48,806 nucleotides of DNA from Sinorhizobium americanum (GCF_001651855.1 NZ_LNQC01000033.1:1-48806), one strand, 5' to 3'; shown: positions 1 through 9,183, counted from the first letter of the stretch. Program-made: numbers and translations. The notes: generated from the sequence alone by a model not told the origin.

Positions 1-1
1 G

Positions 2-64
2 AAAACCGCCAGAAACTATCTCGCCGTCGTCACCATCGCAGCTATCGTGCTATGGATCAGATAA
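2..64 (+). CDS. C-terminal end of a possible membrane protein (partial)
   Basis: An open frame enters from the left edge and stops with TAA at 62-64. Its last 20 residues are mostly hydrophobic (NYLAVVTIAAIVLW) and end in Ile-Arg, which looks like a final transmembrane helix. It points towards dxs, leaving 13 bases between the two stop codons. Too little is present to name a family, and the reading rests only on frame and hydrophobicity, so this could be chance. Confidence 0.3.
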   Translation, partial: KTARNYLAVVTIAAIVLWIR

Positions 65-77
65 TTGTCCACACGAC

Positions 78-2015
78 CTAGCCCGCCGCGCCGAGACCCA
101 CTGACTGCTTCTGGCCGAGCGCCTTGAAAACGGTCGAGACGATGCCGGCCCGGTCGAGGCCGGCCTGGGCGTACATGGATTCGGGCTTGGCCTGCTCCAC
201 CCAGATATCCGGCAAGACCATCGGTCGTACCTTGAGCCCGCCGTCGAGCAGGCCTTCCTCAGCCAGGAAGTGCAGTACATGGCTGGCGAAACCGCCGATG
301 GCGCCTTCCTCGATGGTGATCAGCACCTCGTGATCACGGGCAAGCCGGCGGATCAGCGCCTGGTCGAGAGGCTTGGCGAAGCGTGCATCGGCGACCGTCG
401 TCGAGAGGCCGGCGGCATCCAGGTCCTCGGCAGCCAGAAGACAGTCGGCGAGCCGCGTTCCGAAGGAAAGCAGCGCCACCTTGGTGCCTTCCTTGATGAT
501 CCGCCCCTTGCCGATCGCGAGGATCTCGCCCCGATCGGGAAGCTCCACGCCGACGCCTTCGCCGCGCGGATAGCGGAAGGAGATCGGGCCTTCGTCATAG
601 GCCGCGGCGGTGCGTACCATGTGCTTCAATTCCGCCTCATCGGCCGCCGCCATCACCACGAAACCCGGCAGAGAGGCGAGATAGGTCGTGTCGAAGGAGC
701 CGGCATGGGTCGGCCCGTCGGCGCCGACGAAGCCGGCGCGGTCAATCGGGAAACGCACCGGCAGGCCCTGGATCGCTACATCATGCACGACCTGGTCGTA
801 GGCGCGCTGCAGGAAGGTCGAATAGAGCGCCGCAAAGGGCTTGTATCCTTCCGCGGCAAGGCCGGCGGCGAAGGTGACGGCGTGCTGCTCGGCAATGCCG
901 ACGTCGAAGCAGCGCGATGGATGCACCGCCGCAAACCGGTCGAGCCCGGTGCCGGACGGCATGGCGGCGGTAATCGCGACGATCTTGTCGTCGAGGCTAG
1001 CCTCCTGCACCAGCGCGTCGGCGAAGACGGAGGTGTAGGCCGGCGCGTTCGGCTTCGCCTTCGCCTGGGCGCCGGTGATCACGTCGAACTTGTTGACGCC
1101 ATGATACTTGTCGGCGGCGGCCTCGGCCGGCGGATAGCCCTTGCCCTTCTGCGTCACCACATGGATCAGCACCGGTCCGCGCGCATTGTCGCGGACGTTG
1201 CGCAAGACCGGCAACAGATGGTCGAAGGAGTGGCCGTCGATCGGGCCGATATGGTAGAAGCCCATCTCCTCGAAGAGCGTGCCGCCGGTGACATATCCGC
1301 GCGCGTGCTCGACGGCGCGGGTGATCGCCCGGTCGACCGTCTTGCCGAGATAGGCGGTCAGCTTCTTGCCGACCTCGCGGATGCCCATATAGGTGCGCCC
1401 GGAGGCAAGCCGCGCCAGATAGGCGCTCATGGCGCCGGTTGGCGGGGCGATCGACATGTCGTTGTCGTTGAGGATGACGATCAGGCGTGCATCGAGCGCC
1501 CCGGCATTGTTGAGCGCCTCATAGGCCATGCCGGCCGACAGCGCACCGTCGCCGATTACGGCGATGACATTGCGGCTCTTGCCGTCGAGATCGGCGGCGA
1601 CGGCCATGCCGAGGCCGGCGGAGATCGAGGTCGACGAATGCGCCGCGCCGAACGGGTCGTATTCGCTTTCAGCGCGCCGGGTGAAGCCGGAAAGACCGCC
1701 TTCCTGGCGGAGCGTGCGGATCCGGTCGCGGCGCCCGGTGAGAATCTTGTGCGGATAGCACTGGTGGCCGACGTCGAAGATCAGCCGGTCGTGCGGCGTG
1801 TCGAAGACCTTGTGGATGGCGATCGTCAATTCCACCACGCCGAGGCCGGCGCCGAGATGGCCGCCGGTGCGCGACACCGCATCGATCATTTCCGCACGCA
1901 GTTCGCTGGCCAGTTGCGGCAGGTCCTTGTCGTCGATCTTCTTCAGATCGTCGGGGACATTGACCTTGTCGAGCAGCGGGGTCGCCGGCATCGGATTGGT
2001 TGGCAGTTGTGTCAC
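78..2015 (-). CDS. dxs: 1-deoxy-D-xylulose-5-phosphate synthase
   Basis: This thiamine-diphosphate enzyme condenses pyruvate with glyceraldehyde 3-phosphate to make DXP, the first step of the MEP isoprenoid pathway, and DXP also feeds thiamine and pyridoxal synthesis. The 645-residue length is normal. The N-terminal half has the thiamine-diphosphate region ([18 protein letters not shown], then NDNDMSI). The middle has the transketolase pyrimidine-binding part ([32 protein letters not shown]), and a transketolase C-terminal domain follows. The start used is GTG at 2013-2015; an ATG nine codons in (1989-1991) is possible because relatives begin near MPATPLLD. The gene lies downstream of xseB and a pirin on the same strand. 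A second pathway enzyme, ispH, is at 32.2 kb. Confidence 0.97.
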   Translation of the reverse strand: MTQLPTNPMPATPLLDKVNVPDDLKKIDDKDLPQLASELRAEMIDAVSRTGGHLGAGLGVVELTIAIHKVFDTPHDRLIFDVGHQCYPHKILTGRRDRIRTLRQEGGLSGFTRRAESEYDPFGAAHSSTSISAGLGMAVAADLDGKSRNVIAVIGDGALSAGMAYEALNNAGALDARLIVILNDNDMSIAPPTGAMSAYLARLASGRTYMGIREVGKKLTAYLGKTVDRAITRAVEHARGYVTGGTLFEEMGFYHIGPIDGHSFDHLLPVLRNVRDNARGPVLIHVVTQKGKGYPPAEAAADKYHGVNKFDVITGAQAKAKPNAPAYTSVFADALVQEASLDDKIVAITAAMPSGTGLDRFAAVHPSRCFDVGIAEQHAVTFAAGLAAEGYKPFAALYSTFLQRAYDQVVHDVAIQGLPVRFPIDRAGFVGADGPTHAGSFDTTYLASLPGFVVMAAADEAELKHMVRTAAAYDEGPISFRYPRGEGVGVELPDRGEILAIGKGRIIKEGTKVALLSFGTRLADCLLAAEDLDAAGLSTTVADARFAKPLDQALIRRLARDHEVLITIEEGAIGGFASHVLHFLAEEGLLDGGLKVRPMVLPDIWVEQAKPESMYAQAGLDRAGIVSTVFKALGQKQSVGLGAAG

Positions 2016-2153
2016 GCTGCGTGCCTCGTGCGTGCCGCCGGGCGGCGCGCGAACTGTTGGTGATTTTCCGTCTTAATGGCTGTTTAGACGCAATCGTCGT
2101 TGAATGCAAAAATTAGGCATTCCTGCGTCGCCAACCAAGGGCTCAACAAAAAT

Positions 2154-3077
2154 TTAGCTTGCCGGCAACGGAATGAACTCTTCCTCGTCCCCCGGCACGA
2201 TATCGAAGCGGCCGCTCGCCCATTCTTCCTTCGCCTTGTCGATGCGCTCCTTCGACGAGGACACGAAGTTCCACCAGATATGCCGCGGCGAGCCGAGGGC
2301 GGCGCCGCCGAAGAGCATCACGTGACAGCCGGAAGGTCCCGCGGTGATGGTGATCTCGTCGCCGGGCCGAAAGACGAGAAGCTGGTTGTCGGCGAAATGA
2401 TCGCCTGCAATGATCGCTTCGCCCGAGAGAATATAGATGGCGCGTTCCTCCCATTGGGCGGCAAACGGAGCGTTGCGGCCGGCCTCGATCGCGAGATCCA
2501 CATAGATCGTGTCGGTAAAGGTGGAGACCGGCGAGGCGGTGCCTTCGAAGTGCCCGAGGACGACCCGGGCGCGAACGCCGCCATCGGCAAGGTGCGGCAG
2601 CATGAGCCCTTCGGTATGGGAGAAGATCGGATCGACCTCTTCCTTGTCGTCGGGCAAGGCCAGCCAGGTCTGCAATCCGGACAAGGAACGTTCATGGCCG
2701 CGCTGGTTTTCCGGCGAGCGTTCGGAATGCACGATTCCGCGCCCCGCCGTCATCAGGTTCACGTCGCCCGGGCGAATGACCATCTCGGTGCCGAGACTGT
2801 CGCGGTGCTTGATCTCGCCGTCGAAGAGATAGGTGACCGTCGATAGACCGATATGCGGATGCGGACGCACGTCGATCGCCTGGCCGGCGCGCAGCAGGGC
2901 CGGTCCCATGCGGTCGAAGAAGATGAACGGCCCGACGAGCCGCCGCCGCGCCGTTGGAAGCGCCCGGCGCACCTCAAGGCCGCCGATGTCGCTGGTACGC
3001 GGGATGATCAGATGCTCGATGGCGTCACAGGCCGGCTTGTCGCCGGCGAGCGGATCGGGACCGGGAAAAAAGGACAT
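2154..3077 (-). CDS. Pirin family cupin protein
   Basis: A 307-residue bicupin of the pirin family. The N-terminal cupin has the metal-ligand signature RPHPHIGLSTVTYLFDG, then KHRDS and GRGIVHSE, which supply the usual three His and one Glu. The C-terminal cupin (about residues 185-290) lacks an obvious metal set, as is common. Characterised pirins include quercetin dioxygenases and redox-sensing regulators, so the substrate cannot be read from sequence. It sits between xseB and dxs on the same strand with about 140 bases to dxs, so shared transcription is possible but not shown. The start ATG at 3075-3077 gives the expected pirin N-terminus. Confidence 0.9.
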   Translation of the reverse strand: MSFFPGPDPLAGDKPACDAIEHLIIPRTSDIGGLEVRRALPTARRRLVGPFIFFDRMGPALLRAGQAIDVRPHPHIGLSTVTYLFDGEIKHRDSLGTEMVIRPGDVNLMTAGRGIVHSERSPENQRGHERSLSGLQTWLALPDDKEEVDPIFSHTEGLMLPHLADGGVRARVVLGHFEGTASPVSTFTDTIYVDLAIEAGRNAPFAAQWEERAIYILSGEAIIAGDHFADNQLLVFRPGDEITITAGPSGCHVMLFGGAALGSPRHIWWNFVSSSKERIDKAKEEWASGRFDIVPGDEEEFIPLPAS

Positions 3078-3204
3078 GGCGCTTACTCCGGTTGGTGGGC
3101 ACTGGAGACTATCGCCGATGCTGTTGCGGCGATAGCACCAAACGGGAGACGCAATGTTTCCGGTTGCGGTCGTCGCATGGTAGGCAAGATGGCAAGCGCG
3201 AGTT

Positions 3205-3261
3205 GCCCCTCTCCTCGGGTTTAACCCGAGGACTAGCCCTCCCCGGCAGAGGGGAGAGGGG
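3205..3261. repeat. Nested intergenic palindrome, dispersed-repeat type
   Basis: An outer stem (CCCTCTCC at 3207-3214 with its complement at 3253-3260, extendable by one pair) encloses a hairpin CCTCGGG-tttaa-CCCGAGG at 3213-3231 and a smaller stem CCCTC/GAGGG at 3237-3253. The structure lies in the 240-base gap between xseB and the pirin gene. This nested, C-rich arrangement resembles the mosaic intergenic palindromes (RIME-like) of rhizobia. That identity is inferred; only one copy is in this window. Confidence 0.55.
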
Positions 3262-3318
3262 ACTTGAGAGGGCGCGGCAGGCGGATGAGGGGCAAAATTC
3301 TCGGACGAAAGCCGATCG

Positions 3319-3573
3319 CTATTCGGCGTCGAGCGGCTCCACCGCTTGCGGTCTGCCGTTGCGGTCGAGGCGGATCTTCTCGATGCGGTCTTCGGCCGCC
3401 TTCAGCAGCGTCTCGCAATGCTTCTTCAGCGCCTCGCCGCGCTCATAGATCTCGATCGATTTGTCGAGCGCCACATCGCCGCGTTCGAGCGCGGAGACGA
3501 TCCGCTCCAGTTCCTCGACCGCCTGCTCGAACGAGAGGGCGGAGACGTCCGGCTGCGAATTGTCGTTGTTCAT
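3319..3573 (-). CDS. xseB: Exodeoxyribonuclease VII small subunit
   Basis: This is the small subunit of ExoVII, which joins the XseA large subunit in a nuclease that degrades single-stranded DNA from either end to oligonucleotides. The 84-residue, acidic, helical protein carries the family core [41 protein letters not shown] (key residues quoted in part: [12 protein letters not shown]). The ATG at 3571-3573 is preferred over an adjacent in-frame TTG. It starts 3 bases after the stop of the deacetylase-like gene, so the two are probably cotranscribed and translationally coupled. xseA is not in this window. Confidence 0.95.
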   Translation of the reverse strand: MNNDNSQPDVSALSFEQAVEELERIVSALERGDVALDKSIEIYERGEALKKHCETLLKAAEDRIEKIRLDRNGRPQAVEPLDAE

Positions 3574-3576
3574 CAA

Positions 3577-4506
3577 TTACCCTCTCATCAATCTCAGAAT
3601 GTGCATGGCCGCCGATTCGGCGAGACCTTGCAGGTCATAGCCGCCCTCGAGCATGCTGACCACTCGGTTGCCGGCGCTATTGCCGGCGGCCTCCATGAGG
3701 CGTCCGGTCGCCCAGTCGAAGTCCTCGGCCACAAGATTGATCTGCGCCAGTGGATCGCGGTAATGCGCGTCGAAACCGGCGGAGATCAGCACGAGGTCCG
3801 GGCGGAAATTGTCGAGAGCAGCGAGAACGCGGCTTCGGAACGCGTCGCGGAAGTGCTCGCTGCCGCTGTTGGGGGAGAGCGGCGCATTGACGATATTGTG
3901 CTTGACGCCCGTCTCTTCCTTGGCGCCGGTGCCCGGATAGAGCGGCATCTGGTGGGTCGAGCAGAAGAGGACCGACGGATCGTTCCAGAATATGTCCTGC
4001 GTGCCGTTGCCATGGTGCACGTCCCAGTCGACGATGGCGACCCGCTCGACGCCGTGCGCCTTCTGTGCATGGCGCGCGGCAATCGCGATCGTGTTGAAGA
4101 AGCAGAAGCCCATCGCCTTGTTCTTTTCGGCATGGTGGCCCGGCGGGCGGGCTGCGACGAAGGCGTTGTCGGCCTCTCCGGCGAATACCGCGTCGATGGC
4201 AGCGACGGCGCCGCCGATGCCGGTCAGCGCCGCCACGAAGCTTGAGGGGCTCGCATAGGTATCGGCTTCGATCTGGTTGATATCCTCGTCCGGTATCGCC
4301 CGGGTGATCGACCTGAGGTGCTCCTCGGAATGGGCAAGCAGCACCAGGTCCTCGCTGCCCTTCGACGCCTCGATACGCTTCAGCGGCGCGAAATTCGGAT
4401 GCTCCAGCGCGAGGTTCAGCGCCCTCAGCCGATCCGGCCGCTCCGGGTGCCCCTCCGGAACTTTGTGTTCCTGGAAGAGAGCATTTTCATAGAGATGCGT
4501 GGTCAT
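3577..4506 (-). CDS. Histone deacetylase family (acetoin utilization/acetylpolyamine hydrolase-like) enzyme
   Basis: A 309-residue member of the arginase/deacetylase superfamily. Visible class signatures are RPPGHHAEKNKAMGFCFFN (tandem His and the glycine-rich turn), the metal site DWDVHHGNGTQ, and the later SAGFDAHYRDPL with its metal-binding Asp and catalytic-site context, ending in LEGGYDLQGLA. Bacterial members deacetylate acetylpolyamines, acetoin-related substrates or protein lysines, and the substrate is not evident here. The ATG at 4504-4506 starts directly at the conserved TTHLYENALFQEH; an upstream in-frame ATG would add 17 unconserved residues. It is followed 3 bases later by xseB. 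Confidence 0.92.
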   Translation of the reverse strand: MTTHLYENALFQEHKVPEGHPERPDRLRALNLALEHPNFAPLKRIEASKGSEDLVLLAHSEEHLRSITRAIPDEDINQIEADTYASPSSFVAALTGIGGAVAAIDAVFAGEADNAFVAARPPGHHAEKNKAMGFCFFNTIAIAARHAQKAHGVERVAIVDWDVHHGNGTQDIFWNDPSVLFCSTHQMPLYPGTGAKEETGVKHNIVNAPLSPNSGSEHFRDAFRSRVLAALDNFRPDLVLISAGFDAHYRDPLAQINLVAEDFDWATGRLMEAAGNSAGNRVVSMLEGGYDLQGLAESAAMHILRLMRG

Positions 4507-4569
4507 CCGCGCAAAGCTAGTGCGCGTGCCTGTCAAAATCCATGGCCGCGAGTGCAAAAGTACCGATTT

Positions 4570-5538
4570 TCAACAGCGCGGATCGAGCAGGATCTTGCCG
4601 GTGCGGAGCGGATCGGACTGGTGCGTTAAGGCTTGGCCAAGCTGGCTCAACGGATAGGTTGCGGCGGCCGGGCTGGCGAACAGCCCGTCGCGAAGCCCCG
4701 CAAAGCTTCTGGCGAATGCAGCCTCCAGGGCGTCGCGCCCGGCGGAGTGGACCCAGGTCCGCAGCCACAGGAAGGCGAAGCGAACGTCGGGGCGGCCGGC
4801 AATCGCTGCCTGCGGGACCGGCACGCCGCTCAGCGCGCCATACTGGATGAAGGCCCCGCCTCGATGGATGGTCCGGCTGATCAGCTCGGCGGCCAACGTC
4901 CCGCCAACCGCATCGAGCACCGCGTCAAACCTTGCCCCTGCTGGAAGGTCGCTGCCGTCGGTCACGACAATCGGATATCCCTCGCCGACACAGGTGCGGC
5001 TCTTGTCGCTGCGAAGGATCGCTGTTGGCACAACGCCTTCCAACGTAAGCAACTTCATCAGCATGCCGCCGATCGCCGAACCCGCGGCCGTCACGCCGAC
5101 GCTGCGGCCCTGGAGAGAGCCGAAATGCAGGCGCAGCGCCTCGACGAGCCGCAGCGCCGTCAAGGGGTTGACGTAGCTCATTGCCGCTTGCGTGTCGCTC
5201 AAATCGTCCGGCACGGCAAAGCACCATTCGGCCGGGCGGACGAGGAACTGCTGCCACAGCCCACTGGCGCCGATCGGCATGACCCGGTCTCCGGGTTTCA
5301 GCTGGTGCACGCCCGCTCCGACGCGGCTGACGGTGCCGACGCCCTCGAAGCCGGGCACGAAGGGCAGTTCGGTACGGGCGCGATAGGCGCCGGTCACCGG
5401 GATCAGGTCCGATGGGTTGATCGCCGCAAGCGAGATCTCGACCTCGACCTCGCCTGACCCCGGCTCGACGCGGGCGGTGTCGACGATCTCGATGACTTGT
5501 TCGGGATCGCCAAACTGTCTAACGAGAGTGGAGCGCAT
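4570..5538 (-). CDS. MDR-family NAD(P)H-dependent 2-enoyl reductase / quinone oxidoreductase-like protein
   Basis: A 322-residue medium-chain dehydrogenase/reductase without the structural or catalytic zinc cysteines of alcohol dehydrogenases. The N-terminal GroES-like domain (INPSDLIPVTGAY, PFVPGFEGVGTVSRVGAGV, GDRVMP) and the Rossmann part (VGVTAAGSAIGGMLMKLLTLEG, then FDAVLDAVGG) resemble mitochondrial-type enoyl reductases (ETR/MECR) more than zeta-crystallin. It probably reduces an alpha,beta-unsaturated acyl-thioester or carbonyl with NADPH. It is divergent from the adjacent hotdog thioesterase, with only 14 bases between the two start codons. Exact substrate unknown. Confidence 0.82.
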   Translation of the reverse strand: MRSTLVRQFGDPEQVIEIVDTARVEPGSGEVEVEISLAAINPSDLIPVTGAYRARTELPFVPGFEGVGTVSRVGAGVHQLKPGDRVMPIGASGLWQQFLVRPAEWCFAVPDDLSDTQAAMSYVNPLTALRLVEALRLHFGSLQGRSVGVTAAGSAIGGMLMKLLTLEGVVPTAILRSDKSRTCVGEGYPIVVTDGSDLPAGARFDAVLDAVGGTLAAELISRTIHRGGAFIQYGALSGVPVPQAAIAGRPDVRFAFLWLRTWVHSAGRDALEAAFARSFAGLRDGLFASPAAATYPLSQLGQALTHQSDPLRTGKILLDPRC

Positions 5539-5552
5539 GTAAGGGGCCTCGC

Positions 5553-5954
5553 ATGGACGGCACAGAGCGGGAAACTGTCACGGAAATCCGGATTCCGTTT
5601 CGCGATATAGACATGCATGGCCACATGCACAATGCGGCCTACTATGCGCATGCCGAGGCGGCACTGGCCAATCTCTGGCGGCATCGCCCGCCGGTTAAGA
5701 ACGAGCCGGCCTATCTGGTGCGCCGCTCTGCCTGCCTCTTTCATCGCGGCCTGCGCTTCGACGAGCCGGCGCGCTTCACCGTATCCGTGGCGAAGATCGG
5801 CGGCAGTTCGGTGAGCTTCGCCGTGCGCGTCGAGGCAGGCGCTCATCTGGCGGCGGAGGTCGAAATCGTCTGGGTCGCCGTCGATCCGGCTCGCCATCAG
5901 CCCGTAGCATTGCCCGCCGCAACGCGCGACTGGCTCGCGGCCTATGCGGTGTGA
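5553..5954 (+). CDS. Acyl-CoA thioesterase, hotdog (4HBT) fold
   Basis: A 133-residue single-hotdog protein. The 4HBT signature FRDIDMHGHMHNAAYYAHAEAA, with the Asp before the helix, places it with YbgC/FadM-like acyl-CoA thioesterases, which hydrolyse acyl-CoA to free acid and CoA. The ATG at 5553 has AGGGG six bases upstream. It is head-to-head with the MDR reductase. Its 3' end overlaps the 3' end of the convergent thiolase gene by 13 bases (5942-5954), so the block of CoA-related genes is unusually compact. Confidence 0.85.
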   Translation: MDGTERETVTEIRIPFRDIDMHGHMHNAAYYAHAEAALANLWRHRPPVKNEPAYLVRRSACLFHRGLRFDEPARFTVSVAKIGGSSVSFAVRVEAGAHLAAEVEIVWVAVDPARHQPVALPAATRDWLAAYAV

Positions 5955-7141
5955 CGCACTCTCAGCGAGCGGAAATGGGCGACCGCGCCCATGCCGCCGC
6001 CGACACCCATCATCGCCAGACCCTCGCTCTTGGTCACTGCGGCGAGCATCTGGGAAAACAGCCTGACGACGAGAATCGCGCCCGAGGCTCCATAGGGATG
6101 ACCCAGCGCGATCGCGCCGCCATCGCGATTGACGCGCTCCGGCGAAATGCCGAGCGGATCGAGGCTGCCGAGGACCTGCGAGGCGAAGGCCTCGTTGAAC
6201 TCGATGAAGTCTACTTTGTCGATGTCGAGCGTCGGATTGCGGGCCCGAAGCCTCGCCATTGCCGGCACCGGGCCGAGGCCGAGGAGGTTCGGATCGACGC
6301 CCGCCGTCGCCGCGTCGATGAATTCGAGTGCAAAGGGCACGCCAAGCCGACGCGCTGCGGCGAGCGAGGTCACCAGCACGACTGCCGCACCGTCATTGAT
6401 CGGGCAGGCATTGCCCGCTGTGACGGTGCCGTCCCTGACAAAGACCGGCTTCAGCCGGGCGAGCGTCTCGGCTGAGGCATTGGCCCGCGGGCAGTCGTCG
6501 TTTGCGACGGGGCCGGTCGGCGTTTCCACTGGAACGATCTCGCGCGCAAAGCGGCCCGTAATCTGGGCAGCCACGGCACGACGATGACTTTCGAGCGCAA
6601 ACTGGTCCTGACGCTCCCGCGAAATCCCGCACGCCGTGGCGACGTTCTCCGCCGCAACACCCATATCCGGATCGCCAATAAAATCGGGCGCCATCCGCGC
6701 GCGTTTCACCGGCTGGAGTTCTTCCCCACGTGCGAGCGGCGGCCGAAGCCGGATATGGGCGCGACTGGCGCTTTCGGTGCCTCCGGCGAGATAGTATTGA
6801 CCGGCGCCGGCCTGGACCTGCCGCGCCGCAAGGACGATCGCTTCGAGCCCGGAGCCGCATTGGCGGTCGACGGTGACGCCGGGAATGGAAACAGGCAGGC
6901 CGGCTTCGAGGGCGGCAAGCCGCGCGAGATTGCCGGCGCTGTTTGCGGCATTGCCGAGAAGCACGTCGTCGATCTCGTTCCGATTGATACCAACGTCCGA
7001 GACGATGCGATCGATCAGCAGGGCGGCAAGGCTTGCGGGCTCGATCGCGGCGAGACTGCCGTTGACGCGACCGATCGGCGTGCGTAGCGCCGCGATGACG
7101 ACCGGTGTGCGGGTGGGATCAGAAGAGGCGTTCAAGGGCAC
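5942..7141 (-). CDS. Thiolase family protein (acetyl-CoA acyltransferase-like) lacking the C-terminal cysteine
   Basis: A 399-residue thiolase-fold protein. The nucleophile is present at Cys95 in DRQCGSG, the NEAFA motif is present, and His348 is present in GGAIALGHPYGASG. The last signature, usually C-[IV]-GGG-x-G with the catalytic-base cysteine, reads GVGGGMG here, so that cysteine is replaced by Gly379. The protein therefore has two of the three classical catalytic residues; activity may be altered or limited to one half-reaction. The start is GTG at 7139-7141. The first 23 bases overlap the end of the acyl-CoA ligase gene, making it the last gene of the bioMNY operon. Confidence 0.88.
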   Translation of the reverse strand: MPLNASSDPTRTPVVIAALRTPIGRVNGSLAAIEPASLAALLIDRIVSDVGINRNEIDDVLLGNAANSAGNLARLAALEAGLPVSIPGVTVDRQCGSGLEAIVLAARQVQAGAGQYYLAGGTESASRAHIRLRPPLARGEELQPVKRARMAPDFIGDPDMGVAAENVATACGISRERQDQFALESHRRAVAAQITGRFAREIVPVETPTGPVANDDCPRANASAETLARLKPVFVRDGTVTAGNACPINDGAAVVLVTSLAAARRLGVPFALEFIDAATAGVDPNLLGLGPVPAMARLRARNPTLDIDKVDFIEFNEAFASQVLGSLDPLGISPERVNRDGGAIALGHPYGASGAILVVRLFSQMLAAVTKSEGLAMMGVGGGMGAVAHFRSLRVRHTA

Positions 7142-8615
7142 CGTTCTCCTCCGCGATCCATTGCCGCAATTGTCCGGCCGCGATCTTGCCGGAGGCGGTC
7201 ATCGGCATTTCCCGGCACAGCCAGACCTTGCGTGGATGCTTATAGCGCGGCAGCGCATCAGCAAGATGACGCTCCAGCGCTTCACGCTCGAACCTATCAT
7301 CGCTCGGCTGGACGACCGCGACAAGCTCGCTGCCGAGATCCGGATGATCCAGGCCGAAGGCCAGCACCGACTGGACGCTGGCCGCAGCCATGATCGCGCT
7401 CTCGACTTCCGAGGGATAGATATTGTTGCCGCCGGAAAGCACCATGCCGCCGGCGCGGCCGATGAGATGCAAGGTGCCGTCCTCGTCGAGAGATCCGAGG
7501 TCGCCGACGGTGGCGAGCCGCCCATGGCGTCGAAATCCGACATTGTCGCCGCCGACCATGTAGCCATCTGATATCAGTGCGCTGTCGACGAAGATCGTCC
7601 CGGCTTCCCCCGGCGGCAGGCGATTTCCGCGATCGTCCAGGATGGCCAGCCGGACGCCCGGAAATGCCTTGCCCACGGCAGTCGCTGCGTGATGCTCGTC
7701 CGCGCCGGCAACTGTGATGAAGCCGAGTTCCGATGCGCCGAAATATTCGATCACCTCGGCCGCGGGGAAGGTGCGCGCTGCAGCGCTGCGGTCCGCCGGC
7801 GTCAGCTTGGCACCGGCGACGGTGATCTTTTCGACGCAGCGCAAATGAGCACCTTCCGCCTCATCGCAAAGCCGCCGCAGCATTGTCGGTACCAGCACCA
7901 GGCGTTTCGCCCTGGCGGCGCCGATGATGTCGAGTGCCTGGCGCGCCTCGAAGTGGCGGGCGCCGATGAATTCGGCTCCGGCCGCAAGGCTTTCGACGAG
8001 GGCATAAAGGGCCAGTCCGTGCGCCAACGATCCGGGGGCATAGGTCGTCGTTTCCGGTCTTAGGCCGAAGAAATCCTGGCCAATTTCGAGGCTGAGGCGC
8101 CAGGATTGGCGGTCGCGGATGATCGCTTTCGGTTCCCCGGTGGTACCCGAAGTGAAGACCACGAGGAACGGTTCCGCCTCGTCGCCGACGCGGATCGGGG
8201 AGGAGCCGTCGAACGTATCGAGCGAATGCGTTTGTCCCGCTGACGGAACCTCCAGATGCAGGAGATCGCCGGCGGCGCGGATGACGATCTCCGGTTTCAG
8301 CTTTTCCTTCATTCGCTGGCGGGTCGAGTCGGGGAGGTGCGGATCGATGAGCGCGGCACAATTGCCGCCCGATGTCGCGGCGATGAAGGCTGCGGCAAAG
8401 AGCGGGTGATTGCCGGTTTCAAGGGCAATCAGCCGGACGCGGCCGGAAAGGACACTTTGCTCCGTTGCGAGCCCGGCTGATCGTTCGACCGCGTGGAGAA
8501 TCCGGCACGCATCGGCGGCAAGCTCACCATATGTGAAAACCCGGCTCTCCATGCGGAAGGCCGGGACATGCGGGCGCTCGCCCGCATGTCGCGCTATGGC
8601 GCCTGCAAGCGGCAT
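7119..8615 (-). CDS. AMP-binding acyl-CoA synthetase (class I adenylate-forming)
   Basis: A 498-residue adenylate-forming ligase that would activate a carboxylic acid through an acyl-AMP to an acyl-CoA. Core motifs are intact: the phosphate loop VVFTSGTTGEPKAI, the A5-like EYFGASELGF, GDLGSLDEDGTLHLIGR with hinge, GGNNIYPSEVE, and the C-terminal adenylation lysine in MTASGKI. It starts 4 bases after bioY and overlaps the thiolase, so it is translated within the biotin transporter operon. The acid is not identifiable by eye; position suggests biotin, a biotin vitamer, or pimelate/another dicarboxylate, but that is inference from context only. Confidence 0.9.
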   Translation of the reverse strand: MPLAGAIARHAGERPHVPAFRMESRVFTYGELAADACRILHAVERSAGLATEQSVLSGRVRLIALETGNHPLFAAAFIAATSGGNCAALIDPHLPDSTRQRMKEKLKPEIVIRAAGDLLHLEVPSAGQTHSLDTFDGSSPIRVGDEAEPFLVVFTSGTTGEPKAIIRDRQSWRLSLEIGQDFFGLRPETTTYAPGSLAHGLALYALVESLAAGAEFIGARHFEARQALDIIGAARAKRLVLVPTMLRRLCDEAEGAHLRCVEKITVAGAKLTPADRSAAARTFPAAEVIEYFGASELGFITVAGADEHHAATAVGKAFPGVRLAILDDRGNRLPPGEAGTIFVDSALISDGYMVGGDNVGFRRHGRLATVGDLGSLDEDGTLHLIGRAGGMVLSGGNNIYPSEVESAIMAAASVQSVLAFGLDHPDLGSELVAVVQPSDDRFEREALERHLADALPRYKHPRKVWLCREMPMTASGKIAAGQLRQWIAEENGALERLF

Positions 8616-8619
8616 TGCC

Positions 8620-9183
8620 TCAGGCGCGGGCCGGCAGCAGCGGATAGCCGGCGTAGATGGTGCGGGCGGCGAGCGTGGCGATTGCCGCCTTGAGGAGATC
8701 GCCCGGAATGAACACCAGCGAACCGGTTGCGGCGGCCATGAGCGGCGTGCCGGTCACTGCCGAGAGCCACGGAACGCCGATCGCATAGAGGACGACGATG
8801 CCGCCGATCACGGAGGCGAGGAAGAACCCGACGAACTGACGCGCTTCCGAATTTCCCGGATGTACGAAGCGTTCGGCAATGAGACCGGTGACATAAGCGG
8901 CAACCGCCCACCCAAGAATGAAACCGCCCGAGGGGCCGGCGAAGACGGCAAGTCCGCCGCGACCGCCCGACAGCACCGGCAGGCCGATCGCGACCAGCAG
9001 GATGAACAGCAGAAAGGAAAGCGCGCCGCGCTTGGCGCCGATGATGCAGCCGGCCAGCATGACGCCCATCGACTGCGCCGTAATCGGAACGGGGATGAAG
9101 CCGAGCGTGATCGGCGGGATGAGGCCGAGCACGACGACGATTGCGGCAAAGAGCGCAATGAGGACGAGGTCTCTGGTGTTCAT
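8620..9183 (-). CDS. bioY: Biotin ECF transporter substrate-binding (S) component BioY
   Basis: A 187-residue integral membrane protein with about six hydrophobic segments. The family hallmarks are visible: ITLGFIPVPITAQSMGVMLAG near the N-terminus, GPSGGFILGWAVAAYVTG in the middle, and FIPGDLLKAAIATLAA at the C-terminus. BioY binds biotin with high affinity and works with the BioMN energising module. It is the third gene of the operon, 32 bases after bioN, with TAGGA five bases before the ATG at 9181-9183. Confidence 0.96.
   Translation of the reverse strand: MNTRDLVLIALFAAIVVVLGLIPPITLGFIPVPITAQSMGVMLAGCIIGAKRGALSFLLFILLVAIGLPVLSGGRGGLAVFAGPSGGFILGWAVAAYVTGLIAERFVHPGNSEARQFVGFFLASVIGGIVVLYAIGVPWLSAVTGTPLMAAATGSLVFIPGDLLKAAIATLAARTIYAGYPLLPARA

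Noticed and set aside
270..2063. A long open frame (597 codons) on the plus strand opposite dxs
   Set aside because: It is antisense to a certain gene, is rich in Arg, Gly and Ala, and has no recognisable motif. In GC-rich DNA such frames are a side effect of codon use.
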